Below are positions 10,101-22,311 of a stretch of 64,000 nt of DNA, piece after piece. The stretch comes from Gonapodya prolifera JEL478. Taxonomy: Eukaryota; Monoblepharomycota; Monoblepharidomycetes; Monoblepharidales; Gonapodyaceae. The translations under genes were made by a program, and so were the position numbers. The stretch lies in assembly GCA_001574975.1 (NCBI GenBank), contig KQ965777.1:1-64000 (forward strand), given 5' to 3'. Position 1 is the first letter of the stretch; each line of letters starts with the position of its first letter. Below the pieces are notes generated by a model. The model had not been told where the DNA came from. It did not search any database and was given only the letters and a program-made list of their open reading frames with translations.

Positions 10101-13100
10101 AAAGTAACGTATCCTTCAATATCTTTTTTGCATCATGGAATGTCATCGAAGGCGTCAAAGGATGGGCGCTGTGATTCTCATCACTATCAGATGGCGGAGG
10201 AATGGGTACGGGTGTTCCATTCGCAGTAAATCTCGATGGCAATGCTAAAACCTCGTATGAAAGAACTGGAATGGTCATGCTGCCGTACAAATTGGTGATC
10301 GAGATCAGCGATGAAAGGATAATGATTGCGCCTTGACGGACGTTCTCTGGAACAGATAAGTGGGTAAATTGAGCATTTGAATCACTATCAAGAGGTGAGA
10401 GTGGATTTGGAACATAGTTCGCATTTGATATCGGTCGGGTATCGCTCAGGAGCTGACGAAGAATCAGTATCATTTAGTTGAAATCAGAAAATTGTCTCAG
10501 CGAGCTTACCAATCTCGCAATGCACCGCAATGTGTAGGGAATCAGAATATTGCAACCCGGAAGCGCAAGGGAAAACAAATTGGTCGAGTTCCGAATAATT
10601 GCGTAGATGACTTCTGCGTCGTCACTAGCAAAGCCCTAGCAACGCTCTGCTCGATAAAAAAGCAGATAGAAATACTCTGTTGCCGACGTACCTTGATAAC
10701 AAGACGATAGAAATGGGAGAAAAACTCTTCAGGAATAGCTTGGTCATGTCTCCGACACATCATACGACAAAGTAGGCAGTATGCTGCAGCGCGGCCTTCC
10801 GAGAATCGACTTTACACAGATGGAGCAGTGTCAAGAGAGTTTCAGAGGGTTTGGCAATAGTCGGTTACCTTGACATATCACAAGCCTGAAAAACCCAACC
10901 CATGAACTCGAACATTGGGGGAAGTGGGACGCCCTTGTATGGTTGTTGAAGTCTGATCTTTTTGTTGCACTGTCGTTACAACATTGTGAGACTTGCGCGG
11001 GGGCAAAACTCACTAATGCCAGCATTTCCCAGACATGAATCAAGCACACGATCGCCTCGGCGTGATTTAACGGGTCCTGATACAACAAGTCTTCGTTGTA
11101 TATTGGGCCGGGGTGACTCGAACAAGTCAACCTACATCGATATCGTTGACATTGCCCAACACGCACAGAACGTTCTTCCAAGAAAAGAGTACAGATTCCG
11201 CCGTCCACTTCCAATTCTGAAGATTTACAAAGTCGGATATCTTGGGGCTTGGACTGGGGCACATGAAACGATCACGGCCTGATGCAATAATAAGTCTTCC
11301 AACGCCAACTCACCTCTCGTTTATCATTTCTTGCGATGATGCTCTTGACTTTTCATCATCCTGGTCAGTCGTGCCTTGTTCGACACTTGGAGTGGGAGCG
11401 TCTAACGCTGGCGCCCTGGGCCCAGACTGTGACTGACGCTTTCCTGGCTGAGCACTTTGGGTACGAAATCTCCGATTAGATGTCGAGTTATCGAAATCCA
11501 CCCCAAAGTTGTGGACTCCCATGAGTTTTGTGAGCTTTTGCATGACGCGCTGTGTTCTCACCAGTCAGATCTGGATATCGAAGCACAATTGCTACAAAAC
11601 CCACCGCCCACTCTAGTATTGTTGGTTTCCATCTTGTGGTCCCACTTTTCGAAAGCTGATCTCGAAGTTTATTCCAAAAGTACTGTTTCTTGGTGCCAGA
11701 TCTCAACCAAACACAAAGAATGGTCTGTGATCATTCCTAGGCATTAAAATTGGAAGCAAGATGCGACATGGCGCAATCATCTTACCTCAATCAGCAACGA
11801 CGCCATTTCGTCTTGCAAAGACTCTCTCCCCATGAATGCAGCTTTTTCGACTTTTTGCGCCATTATTTGGTACTCGATTTCGAGAAGGACAGTCATCAGT
11901 GTCTCCCTACCAAAAGGCGATGGTGAAATACATCCGGCGACTGAAACGCGTATATTCACCAGTTTTCTTCATTTAATGGAATAAATGATTGCATCGAAAA
12001 GGTCCTATACAGGTCGATAACGTCTTTGAACAACGTCGCCTTGTGTGGAGAGTAGCATCCAGTGCATCACGACGTTTTGATTTATAATCTCGCCCCTCAC
12101 CTGTTGGTCCCAAAAGCCCGCTCGGTCTTTTCTCTCTAGAAAAACCATTCTTGCGAAGCGAATATAGCGTTTAACATAACTGCCAGGGTTGGAAACGGCC
12201 TCGCCTTCCGAATCCAGCCCCAACGAGACGCTGGATCCAATCAAAAGTGACTTCGAAAGGTGACCACGATCAGGAGCAGGTGATTGAGGCGGAGAGGTAT
12301 CGCGAAGAAATCCTGGGCGATGGTCGTCCTGGGAGATGTTTCATTCACAATGATCCCTATCCGTGAAACTGACTCATCTCCTACCGGGGCTAAAATCCAC
12401 TCGCGAACAACAGCAATGCCTAATTCGCAAACGCTGTAGTGTTTCCAAGGAACAAGCAGACTCTGCCGGATGATTTCGTGGACCATTTCGCGACACTGCT
12501 CATTGCCGAAGAGAAGCTGCCTTAGAACAGACGAGGTGGGCTCGTTGACCATTGGAACAGTAGCGGTTGCTGAAGTCGTACGGTCCTGGTTACCTCCAAT
12601 GCCTCCAAGTCCCTTGTCCACCTCCCTGTCACCAGCAGAAACACGAAATACAAACGAGACAAAGATGTTCAGAACCTCCGCAGGGCAGGTAGCAAAACCT
12701 TGGGTGAAGTCGTGAGTTGACGAAGGGCTGCATTCGCACCAACAGTGGAACTCCATACCGTCGCCATCTATGACTTCGATACCAATCCGTCGAGCAACCC
12801 CCGGGAAAAGCCACTTCAGGTAAACACGAGCAAATAAATCCCACATTGTCCGAAGATTCTGTTGCGCAACGACGGCCGTTCCCAAAAGTGATACTTCATC
12901 CGAAAGATGTCCGAGGCCATTCGAATTCGCAGCACCACTCTTATCCAGATCTTCAGAACCGTCGATGGACGTTGGACGGGAGCCACTCATTGACGAAGAC
13001 CTCGAAGCGCTCGTCTCACGGGCTTCTACTGTCCCAACATGGCTCGGCAATATTGATGTGTTGTTTGGTGCAGTGAGAATGGAGGACTTGGTTTTTGAAC

Positions 13101-14595
13101 CCACAGGTGCTACCACCGAAGCAGAAGGATTGTTTGGAAATGACAAATGAGAAGCACTCTCAGCGGTGCTGATTCGAGGGTTCGCTCCGATTTCAGAACG
13201 GGTTTTGTCGGGTTTGGGGTTTTCAGCGGCAGCCTTTGCCAGCAGTATGAGGTTGTAAAGTATCTCTTCCAGTAGTTCAAGAGACTCCTGTCTCTGTTGT
13301 GCCGGGCGGGGGAGAGGGGAGCTGACGACAGAAGGCAACAAAGGCACACCAGCTTCTCGCGCTTGTAAGTCAGCAAGTTCAGTTTTCCGAGTGTAAGAAG
13401 ATAATGAAAACATTTATCAACGTACCCCCAATATGGTTTTGTGGAATCTTCACCTCCTGGCCCGTGCCATTGTAGCTTGCACCGCCGTTTCCGTCAGCTG
13501 GCTGAGCGCCGCGTATTGTTCTAGGAAGGCCGGAGTCGTCCTCCACATCTCCGAATTTCCCACCAACCACGAAACCCCCCATTCCGTCACTGCGCGCGAT
13601 CTCGACTGGTTCTGGAAGCTGCCACGCGTGGAAGCATCTGAGGGGAATGGCGTCTTCGTACAATTTAAGGAGATCAGCAACCGCATCTGCGTCGTTGGGT
13701 TGGGTTGTCAGTACTCCTGACTTGGCAATCGACGTGGGAGCAAAGTTGGTCGCAGATGTACCCCTCCCAGGAGGAACAAGTACGTCTCGCTCCTGCGCGT
13801 TGAGCCAGCAAAGAAGGAGACGGAGTCCCTCAAGACGAATCTTCGGATGATTGCCGTGATTAAGTAGTGTCCGAAGGATAACGGCTATCAACTTGTGAAT
13901 GTTAATTCGGTATGGAAAAAACAACTGGGTGGCTCTCACCAACGCTTCCACGCATCCAGCCTTTTTGAAACTTTTCGGCGGAGTACAGGAGAAGGGTCCG
14001 GAGTACGTTCAGAATCTTGAGGAGATCCGCGACTTCTTTGGAGTCCTTCTCTCCTTTCGTTCCGACAAATGGTGGTTTTTCCGGAGATTTCTGGACCAAA
14101 CCTGCCAAAGTGAGTGAATATCGAACACAGACCATGTCACAGACAGTTCATGAAGTCCAAACCTCTGATTTTCTCAACCTGGTGCCAGAATGCATCACTC
14201 ATGACAGAGTAGACTGTTGTATCGTAATCCTCAAAGAATCTCCTTTGACTTTCTGTATCACGTGCCGCTTGGGCAGCCTCTATCAGTGTAGAATGGAGTT
14301 GCTTTAAGAATCTCCGTATTCAATTCGAATGCAAACCCTCATCTCACCAAGGAAGGAGAATAAGGCTTGAAGACGCGCCTTGGGCTTCAATTTCTCGTCA
14401 AAGAAGGGCTTTGCTTTCTTCAGGAGCTTTTCTAGCTTCTTCTCCGTCTGAAATCCATCGGCTTGTGTGAAGCATTGATAGTAACCGCAGTGTACCAATC
14501 GCTTCCTTCACCTCTTTGTCGCGCTCCCTCGTCTTGTCTCTGGAGATGTTTTCATCCTTTGAAGCGTCCGGTTGGCGAGAGGTCCGCCGGAACAT
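7127..14595 (-). CDS. RalGAP alpha / tuberin-like Rap-Ran GTPase-activating protein
   Basis: Very large multi-exon gene (7.5 kb). The N-terminus (start 14595, MFRRTSRQPDASKDENISRD, then KKLEKLLKKAKPFFDEKLKPK) and the helical block FFPYRINIHKLIAVILRTLL / HPKIRLEGLRLLLCWLN match the RalGAP-alpha N-terminal repeat region. A low-complexity stretch follows at about 12.9-13.3 kb. The C-terminus is a RapGAP domain: SLGWEIDLATHPGYVGGLE, YFCTSTLEMIFHEASKMP, KRHIGNDQVHVVWNEH with the catalytic asparagine-thumb Asn, then FANAQIIVTPLPNGLYTVDV, and RASCIAAYRYSV near the end. It stops at 7127. RalGAP alpha normally pairs with a beta subunit and turns off Ral/Rheb-like GTPases upstream of TORC1; no beta subunit is in the window. 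Many introns, so exon edges in the middle are not resolved here. The upstream gene on the same strand (14674) is only 78 nt away. Confidence 0.82.
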
Positions 14596-14673
14596 GGAAC
14601 AATGGAATCGGACGGCAGTTTCAGTTCAAGCGACAAGCTCACAAACAGTAAAGCTGAAGCTAATTTAATTCAA

Positions 14674-16525
14674 TCAGTTTTTAGCACTCGCGCTTCCAGG
14701 CACCGCCCCAATGCGCGCTTCAGGAGCTGCAGGGCCAGAAGGTGGTCCCTCTCGCAGTGGCGGTGAGGATGATGCTCCCCCGACCGCGGCGGACTCGTAA
14801 AACACGCAGATTGCTTTCCATGCTTCCTCGGCAGTTTCAACGTACTGGAAGAGATCCAAATCTGCAGGTGATATCACTCCCTTTGGTTAAAGAGACGTAT
14901 TGAAACAAATTTTGAGACCCGTGTATTGTGCTTGATCGATAAATGCGAAACTCACCGTTTCTACAAAACCTTCCCAACGAATCACTTTCTCCCAGAATTC
15001 ACGTCCAAATAGGAGAACGGGAATACGCCACATTTTGTGAGTTTGAATGAGAGTCAGACACTCAAACAGCTCGTCAAAAGTACCCCAACCACCTGTGCGT
15101 ATGTGTGAGGAAATCGAACACTGCTGCGACATTGGAAACTCCCACCTGGCATAGCAACCAAGGCCCTCGCTCTTTGGAGGAAATGCATCTTCCGTATAGA
15201 GAAATAATGGAACGAAAAGCATAAGTCAGGGGTGACGTAGGGGTTCGGATGCTGTTCATGCGGAAGCACAATATTCAACCCAATGGAATAGCCCTGGGCG
15301 TCGTGAGCCCCTCGATTCTACAAACACGCGTCAATACACGCCTTGGCAGGTCACGCTAACTTCAAACTTACAGCCCCCTCCATGACTCCCGGTCCTCCAC
15401 CTGTAACCACTACCATTCCATGCCTGTCGCTTGCTCTCGTCACAATCCGCCCTAGTTCTCGCGCTGCGTCGTAGTACTTCGACAGGGGAAGAAGTCTCTG
15501 TGCGGTGGTCAAGTCTGCCTCAAGTCGTGGCAAATCTGGGTGATCTTGCCTCTCTGATTTCAACTTCGCAATAGTCGCGGACAAAGTTTCTATGGAAGCA
15601 TTCAGCTGCACTGCCGGACGGATTCGCGCGGATCCAAAAATGACCACTGAAGGAAAGGGTCGCGTCTCATCACAATGACTCCCGCAGTGAAGCTCAAAGA
15701 TTAACTACTGACCAGTGGACTCAATGCCCTTGTCACGGAGCACTCTTTCAACCTTGAGGTGTTCCAATTGCAAACGCACATGACGCAATTCGTCGCTCAT
15801 TAGAAAATCATTATCCTCCCACGCCAATTTGTACGTCGCGCTGAGCTCTTGGAGAGATGGTAATGCTTTGGATGGTAAAACTGATGGCGCGAGCGGCATC
15901 GGAGCAACGAGCGGGGGCTTGGAGATTGAAGCCAAGGTGGTAGCGGTATCAGCGGCTCGAGAAGGCGGGGGAGTGAGGGGAGGTTTTTGTGGCGGCGGTA
16001 AGCTTTGCTCCTGTTGATTGGATTAGGTTCAAGTTGGACTCTTTCGAAGAGTCCATTATATCCCACCTCGTGGGCATGATGAAAAGTACGGTAGTGCCTT
16101 GCAGCATGTCCGACCATGCGAAGAGCTGAGGCAGCATCCGCAAACGAACTGGTCTCTGGAGGAGGTTGGTGGACCATGGCACCTTCATACGGTCTCGCAA
16201 GGTCCAGCCCGGCATCTCGCGGCGAAAGCATATTGTCCCCCGTTGTCGTCACGTGCGGATCTTGTGCCACTTCGGCGGGTTGTTCGGGGTGCGGGTGGTG
16301 GACCTTGCTGCGGGAGTTGGGGCGGGCCATATCCGATCCAGCGTCAATGGGATGTAATTTTGCTGGAGGTGGAGCCCGCGTAGGCTCAAGATTTCCCCCG
16401 TGACCGCCATGCCAGGTCATTAAATCCGGGGTCTCTGAGCGGACTGGAGTGGTGCAAAATTGCAAAATTGGGATGATGAGAGCAGCAACAAACTGTGTGT
16501 GTCTCGCGAGGACTCGCCTGGCCAA
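14674..16525 (-). CDS. LOG-family protein (TIGR00730, cytokinin-riboside phosphoribohydrolase-like)
   Basis: Rossmann-fold enzyme of the LOG / 'lysine decarboxylase-like' family, which cleaves nucleoside 5'-monophosphates to base and ribose 5-phosphate. Seen in order: a Pro-rich N-terminus, YKLAWEDNDFLMSDELRHVR, VIFGSARIRP, MVVVTGGGPGVMEGA, SIGLNIVLPHEQHPNPYVTP, FHYFSIRKMHFLQRARALVAMPG, and the signature PGGWGTFDE formed across an intron, then ISPADLDLFQYVETAEEAW. The N-terminal extension (about 150 residues) has an imperfect duplication around AGSDMARPNSRSKVHHPHPE and AGLDLARPYEGAMVHQPPPE. A 55-nt intron joins HHAHE to EQSLPPPQKPP. The start is uncertain: 16525 gives a hydrophobic lead, while 16418 (MTWHGGHGG) is also in frame. 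Domain call firm, natural substrate inferred. Confidence 0.8.
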
Positions 16526-16801
16526 CTCGCAGGCGCTGGCGTCAGCGGACGGCCTTGGAGCGATAAATTTAAATCCAGTGTTGCACCGGGGACGTTAAGT
16601 GATTCCGGTTTCTGGGAGGCCGGCGCTGTTGCGCGCGAAGGGCGAGGGGAGTGCAGAAGTGACACGTTCTCTCCTGCCGGATCGTTCGACATCACTCGAG
16701 TATATACGAAAACCGAAGAGGCGACGGGGAAGTTTTCGACTGAGCCGTGAGTTTCGTCAACTTTTGGTCGGGCTTGCTCCAAAGTTTAGCCGCGCCCCAC
16801 A

Positions 16802-18404
16802 ATGGAGCACATGAAGGTCCCTCTGCCTCCTCCATTCTACCCTCCCACGATTGAGAGCCTGGACCGCTTTTTATTGGCATCGTCGACTTTTGTTAAGCGA
16901 TATCGACGTGTCTACTGTTTCAGGAGCAATCCCCTTCTCAGAGAAGGGTGGAATGGCAGCGACACCTTTAATGAAGAAGACGATCCCGCTCACGAGGGAC
17001 TACCCCTATCTTGGAAGGATGCTCTGTGTGACGAAACGTTGTGTACTGTTGAGGACCTTGCATTGCTTGCAAGCTTGCGTCAGGTGAAACCTTCCTGGCC
17101 CGAGTCACTTCGACAGTTTGTACGAGAGTTGGAGGATTGCTCTCTGATCTTTACACCTCGAAATCGTTTTCAAACTGCCCCAGAGACGAAGTGGGGTACG
17201 AACTCTGGGTTGACGCCAAAGAAGAAGATTGAAGTGGACGCTTTGGCCTCCATCATTGAAGACGTGGCGACTAGTCAAGACGAAATGCCAACAATTGTAG
17301 ACTTTGGCTGTGGGCAAGGATACCTTACGCACCGCTTGGCGGTCGACTTAGTTGGGTGTACCGTCGTCGGGGTAGACCAGGACAGCAATCGTAACAACGC
17401 GACGATGAGCAAAGAGCTGAATTTGCACTACGTCAAGCGGAAACTTGAAACCTCAGCTGATTGGAATCTGATTTTGAACGAGTTCTCGCGGGATCAGTCG
17501 AGCATTCTAATTGTGGGACTTCGTAAGTTCTAATCTAATTTGATGCGCCTGGTTCCCTCCAATCCTTATGATACTTGAACATGTGTTGAGATACCTGTGG
17601 GTGAGCATTCACGTTTGATGTCCACATTACCGTCACATGAACTACTCCAACGAACCACTTCAAAAGTGACCTTGCAATCACCGCCCTCCAATCTTTCATT
17701 GAGAGCGAAAGCTCCACTGCCATTGTCAATGTTGGCTGTTGCTATAATTTGCTCTCGAACGCTGGCTTCCCTCTATCACAATGCCTCCGCTCTGTGGGAT
17801 TTGAACTTGACAGGGACGCGAAGTCTTTGGCGAGCCGTGAGTTCTTCAATTCCGCTTGACCTATCAAAGATGTTACATTACCACATCCCTTACAGAAAAT
17901 TTGGCTCGTTGGGGTGCTGACGTCCAGGAGACCGAACTCATGTTTCAGAAACTCTACTATCGGGCGGTTCTTGACGTGAGTGCACCTAACAACTTTCTCC
18001 GCTTCTGAACTCTGATCAGTGAGCTGGAAAAGGTGATTCTGCATGATCGAAACATTCAAACTGAGTCTGTGCGGACGCGAAAGGTGCCAGACTCGGCTTA
18101 CGCTACGTTCCCCACATACGCCCGTGAAGCATGCAGGCGCCTTGGTCACGCCTTGTCCCTTTCGGATGAAGAGATTCAAACTTATCATGATCGCTTTCTC
18201 CCGCGCCGTGGGGAGATACGAGCAGCTGCAGCCCTTCGTTCAATGGTTGGAATAGTGCATGAAAGCATTGTCTTGGTCGATCGTTTTCGCTGGCTTGCTG
18301 ATGTGCTGGGAGATAGGGTGGAGTTGAAAATGTTTCCCTTCGTGGACGTTGTTGTGTCTCCGCGAAACATGGTGTTTCTAGCAAAGAAAAATAGAATAGA
18401 ATAG
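16802..18404 (+). CDS. METTL25/RRNAD1-like SAM-dependent methyltransferase
   Basis: Start at 16802 (MEHMKVPLPPPFYPPTIES). The first exon contains TPKKKIEVDALASIIEDV and the SAM-binding motif I PTIVDFGCGQGYLTHRLA followed by VVGVDQDSNR. Later exons give VNVGCCYNLLSNAGFPLSQ, the conserved METTL25 'GCCYN' block, then YATFPTYAREACRRLG and the C-terminal RFRWLADVLGDRVELKMFP ... VVVSPRNMVFLAKK, where family members normally end. In this family human METTL25B (RRNAD1) and METTL25 are poorly characterised; an rRNA- or protein-methylation role is not established by sequence. The stop codon (TAG 18402-18404) lies inside an AATAG microsatellite. Shares a divergent promoter with the LOG gene. Confidence 0.82.
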
Positions 18405-18409
18405 AATAG
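18390..18409 (+). repeat. AATAG pentanucleotide microsatellite over a stop codon
   Basis: Four perfect AATAG units (18390-18409) followed by a degenerate unit. They encode the last residues NRIE and the stop of the methyltransferase gene. Confidence 0.9.
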
Positions 18410-18498
18410 AATGAAATAGAAGGCCACAGCAGTTGCCCAAGCAAGCTCCACGAAACTGAATCTACCTCCTTCGTTCCCGAACGGTCCTTAGACACAAA

Positions 18499-20211
18499 AT
18501 GGACACCTCTGGTCCGGTCATTGATCCACAACTGCGTGATTATCGGGAACGAATGCGACGCCGCGAAACTGGTGGCATAGAGCAAGCTCGTTCCAGCTTT
18601 ACACACCGGGAAAGCCAGAACGCCCATCGATCGGCTTCTGCGCAAGCCCCTCCCATTCAACCACGTCCCGAAGCACATCATGATCCTGACTTCATCTTGG
18701 CACAAAGGCTTCAACAGGAAGAAGAGGATGCCTTTTTTAGAGAACAAAGCGGACACTCTGGACCTCTGCAAAGGCAAAACGACGGACGATCTGCTGCTGC
18801 CAGAGATGCACGAAGTGCGAACCAGCCTTCTAGGGATAGAGATGGGGACTGGGAAATGTTGGACACAGACCGTTTGCAACTTCCTGGGTCGTTTGTTGAC
18901 CCAAACGAGCAACAAATGAATCGCGATTACAGTACCGGCGCTACAACACAGCGGCCCACTCCACTGAGCGTTGATGCGAGGTCGCTCTGGGAGCGTGAAT
19001 TGGACTTGATGCGATCGGATGCGAATGGACAGCGTCAAGCCAACGGAGGAAATCCCGGAGAGCTCTCCCAGCAGGAGTTGGATGAAATGGTTGCTCGTCA
19101 GCTTCAGGCGGAAGAAGAAGGAGGTCCGTTGTTCCCTTTGTTGTAGTTTCGCGGGACGTCCTTGATGCTGTTTATTTTTAGAGGAGATTCCTTCTGCCGC
19201 TGCACCCACTGCTCCCAGGCAATCCCTTCAGGAGCGCCGTCCTGTCACTGATCCCAGGTCTTCCCTCCTTGCCGGTTTTGACGACAATTTCAATGCCCAT
19301 TTTGAGGACCCCTTTTTCAGCAGACAGAGTCTCCGAGGTGGCCGCGTGCATCCGGGGGACGATTTCGGTGACAATTTCGATAGACATTTTGATCACCCTT
19401 TTTTCAGAGGGACGGGTGTGCGAAGTGGTCGCCTACATCCAGGTGCGGCTCCAATCGATCCATTTGACATCTTTGGCTCTATTGCAGGACGGGACCGGGG
19501 TGGTGTCTCTGTTCACTTTGGCGATGAAGACGGTTTTACCGTAACGAGAGATAATTTTGGTCCGTGGAGAGATGGCTTGGCACCACGTCTTGTGAGCAGA
19601 TATGGACGCGATGTGGGGGAAAGCATGTTGGGTGAGATGCCGATGACCTATGAGGTGGGTTCGAAATTCTTTCCACCACTGCAAAAACTCTTCGCAACCC
19701 ATACCTTCACTTTTTTCAGGAAATGCTCCAACTTGCCGAACGTGTTGGTCCTGCTGTACCTCGCGGGGCCTCGGCCAATCAGATCGAGTCGCTTCCCACC
19801 ACAAAGTACACCCCTCTCGCCAAACCGTCATCTGCACCTTCCAACTCAGCTCCTGGAAGCTCGTCTACCCTTGCAACTTCATCATCAACGAACTCTGACG
19901 AAGACCCGTCATATTCTAAATGCAGTATCTGCCTGGAAGATTTTAAAGCTGGGGATGACCTGATGATTCTCCCACGTTGTCTGCACAGGTTTCACAAGGA
20001 ATGTGGGGGGGAATGGCTGAAGACAAATGCGACGTGTCCCATTTGTAGGGTTGGATTGGACGTTGGAGAAAACGAAAACGGAGAGGGTGCGGCTGACAAT
20101 GCAGCACGAGGAACGCGGGACACCAGGACGGCCATTTCGAATGGACAAGCCGCATCAGAGCCAGGATTGCTGCAGAATCTGTCTGCAATGTTGTGGGGAA
20201 GTGGGCAATAA
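18499..20211 (+). CDS. RING-H2 finger protein, probable E3 ubiquitin ligase
   Basis: Start 18499 (MDTSGPVIDPQLRDYRERM). The N-terminal half is hydrophilic and Q/R rich (FILAQRLQQEEEDAFF and MVARQLQAEEEG). The middle has a tandem duplication: NAHFEDPFFSRQSLRGGRVHPGDDF and DRHFDHPFFRGTGVRSGRLHPG (19290-19445). The C-terminal RING-H2 domain reads CSICLEDFKAGDD-x7-CLHRFHKECGGEWLKTNATCPIC, with all metal ligands present (C3H2C3 order). It ends at TAA 20209-20211 with a Gly/Ala-rich tail. By family it transfers ubiquitin from an E2 to an unknown target; no membrane segment or signal peptide is visible. It converges with the protease gene (130 nt between stops). Confidence 0.82.
19290..19445 (+). 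repeat. In-frame tandem duplication within the RING protein
   Basis: Two diverged copies of a roughly 30-codon unit (core FEDPFFSRQSLRGGRVHPGDD versus FDHPFFRGTGVRSGRLHPG). The DNA also matches, for example ATTTTGAGGACCCCTTTTTC against ATTTTGATCACCCTTTTTTC. Confidence 0.8.
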
Positions 20212-20341
20212 AGTAAAGGACCTGGTTGCAGTTGCATTTAGCGATGATATAATTGTTTTTAGCATACACTCAATCATTACATAATAGTCAAATTAAATCA
20301 ATTTGTTATCTCCAATCGCAAAATGTACCCCATTTCATGCA

Positions 20342-22311
20342 TTACAGCCCGCCTTCAACCACTCCCCACCCTTCAGCCCGACCCGGCACCACCGTAACAG
20401 TCTTTTGCTCCCACTTCTCGCCTGCACTGTCCTTCTCTCCCCTCTTCCCCTCCACTCTGCGCCACACTGTGCACCGCACTGGGCTTCCCGGTTCCGCGAG
20501 CCCAACCATCCCCACCAAAGCTGGCCCATCCTTGACCTTATATCCATCCGTTTTACCCACCAAGTCTCCTGCTCGAAGCCCCGCCGTATAAGCTGGGCTT
20601 CCGGGTAACACCTTCAGCACTTTTGCACCCCCTGGAGCGCCGCCTGGTGAGCCAGGTCGCTCCTCCATGTCAACCTCAACACCCCAAAACGGTCTCTTGA
20701 GACCCTCCCCCTTGCCGCCTTGGCACACCATTCTTCTCACGGCCCCGCGCCATGCCTTGTCCACTCCAACCGCAAAGCTCAGTCCTTCTCCTCCTCCTCC
20801 AGCTGCTCTCAGGGTCGCGACGCCAACTACTTCGCCACGTGGAGTGAAAACGGGTCCCCCAGAAGATCCAGGGAAGAGCGGTGTGGAGGTTTGAAGGAAT
20901 CGAAGGCGAGGGTCTGGTCGGCCAACGTGGGCACTGGGGCGAGGAGGGTGCGAGCAGGTTCCGGTAGAAAGGGTGAAAAGAAGTCCAAGAGGGTGCCCCA
21001 AGGTAAGAAGGGGGGCACCGGGTCTAGGAGGGACCATGATTCATAAGAGCACGATTCGTGTGATTTTTGGAGGAACATTGCTCACCGAATTTTGCTAGCC
21101 TCTCCCAAAACAACAGGTCGCCATCCACCAGCATATTCTTCTGTCGTGTCCTTCCCGCTCCCATCCTTAGTCACTGCGAGGTGGGGACTCCCGTGGATGC
21201 GCACGAGGGCCAAGTCACTGGCCGGATCGACCGCGTGAATTGACGCCGAGTAAGTTCGTCCTGAATGGTCTGTTGCTGTGACCTTAGGGCAAAGAGGCGA
21301 GGTGTGAAAAGGCTGAATCCTGTTTGGGGTATCGGAACAAACCTACCCTCCAACCGGCTGATGGTGGCTCCGGCCCAGAGCCTGCCACATCGACAACAAC
21401 GTGGGCATTCGTCAGCGCAAGACCGTCCGAGGAAATGAGAAAACCGGTGCCGCGGGAGAGGGGAGGCGAGAGAGGGTCGACTGGTAGGATAAAACAGTTT
21501 CAGAGAGATTGAAGCACAGAAGCGACAAGAGCGGGCAAGTGGCGATTTCGAAGCATCGCATCATTTGATTTGCACTCGCTTCTGTTCCACTTTGAAAGGA
21601 TGAATAGACACTCACATCCAGCAATCTCGATAACGACGGTGCTCTCCTCCATCTCCTTGACAACCTCTTCCACGGGTCTGTCAGGAGTGTGATGGTCGTG
21701 GATATCATCGACGAAATCGGAATCCTCTGTGTGAGGCAGACGCATGTGCGCACACGAAGAAGGGTGAAGACCTGAACTGTATCGTACGGGGGGGTTTGTA
21801 GGCGACTTGGAGGGAGCAGCGGGTGCAGGGCTTCGGGATTGTTTAGTTAGGCGAACGCTAGAGACATGTTATAAGATACGTCTCACCTGAGAGGGTTTCC
21901 ATTCTTGTCCCAGTAAGCGTTGGCAGTGATGGCGAGAAGTCCCTCAAGTTCTTTTCTTCCATCGGTCCTGATGCCTACGTCGGCACTCGCGATTTGAGAG
22001 TCAGCAGACCACCTGACTTGCTCAAGTTTCGGCCTCAAACGATTCGCGAATGGATCATCGTCGTCGTCCATCCTGTCACCATCGCGAGAAAAGAACAGCT
22101 GATGGGCAGCAAACACGGTAGATGCGGACAGCAATGCCCATATGAAAGGACGAGCTTGAGAAGATTTGGTGGATGCATCCGCATGTTTCTCAGCCAATTT
22201 GCCGAGCCGAGCGTGCCGCATTGGCAGCTTTGAGTGCTCGCTCGCATGGTGTACGAGGCGCTTAGCCGTTGGCGCGCACCGCTGCGTCGCTCTCACAGTG
22301 TTTGGAAGCAT
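20342..22311 (-). CDS. HtrA/DegP-type serine protease with PDZ domain, probably mitochondrial
   Basis: Start chosen at 22311 (MLPNTVRATQRCAPTAKRL), a basic, Arg/Lys-rich lead followed by one TM helix (FIWALLSASTVFAAHQLFF). This is the layout of mitochondrial inner-membrane HtrA2/Omi-like proteases; the in-frame ATG at 22548 is less likely. The trypsin-like catalytic triad is visible: His in ALTNAHVVVDV, Asp in DPASDLALVRIHG, Ser in FPGSSGGPVFTPRGEVVG. A PDZ domain follows (KVLKVLPGSPAYTAGLRAGDLVG). The protein ends at TAA 20342. Predicted role is quality control of misfolded proteins in the mitochondrial intermembrane space; the location is inferred from the N-terminus. Confidence 0.83.

Noticed and set aside
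16420-16782. 120-codon minus ORF upstream of the LOG gene
   Set aside because: Lies in the divergent promoter and has no resemblance or in-frame connection.
18103-19209. 368-codon minus ORF opposite the methyltransferase end and RING gene
   Set aside because: Antisense shadow crossing two genes with clear family-supported exons on the plus strand.
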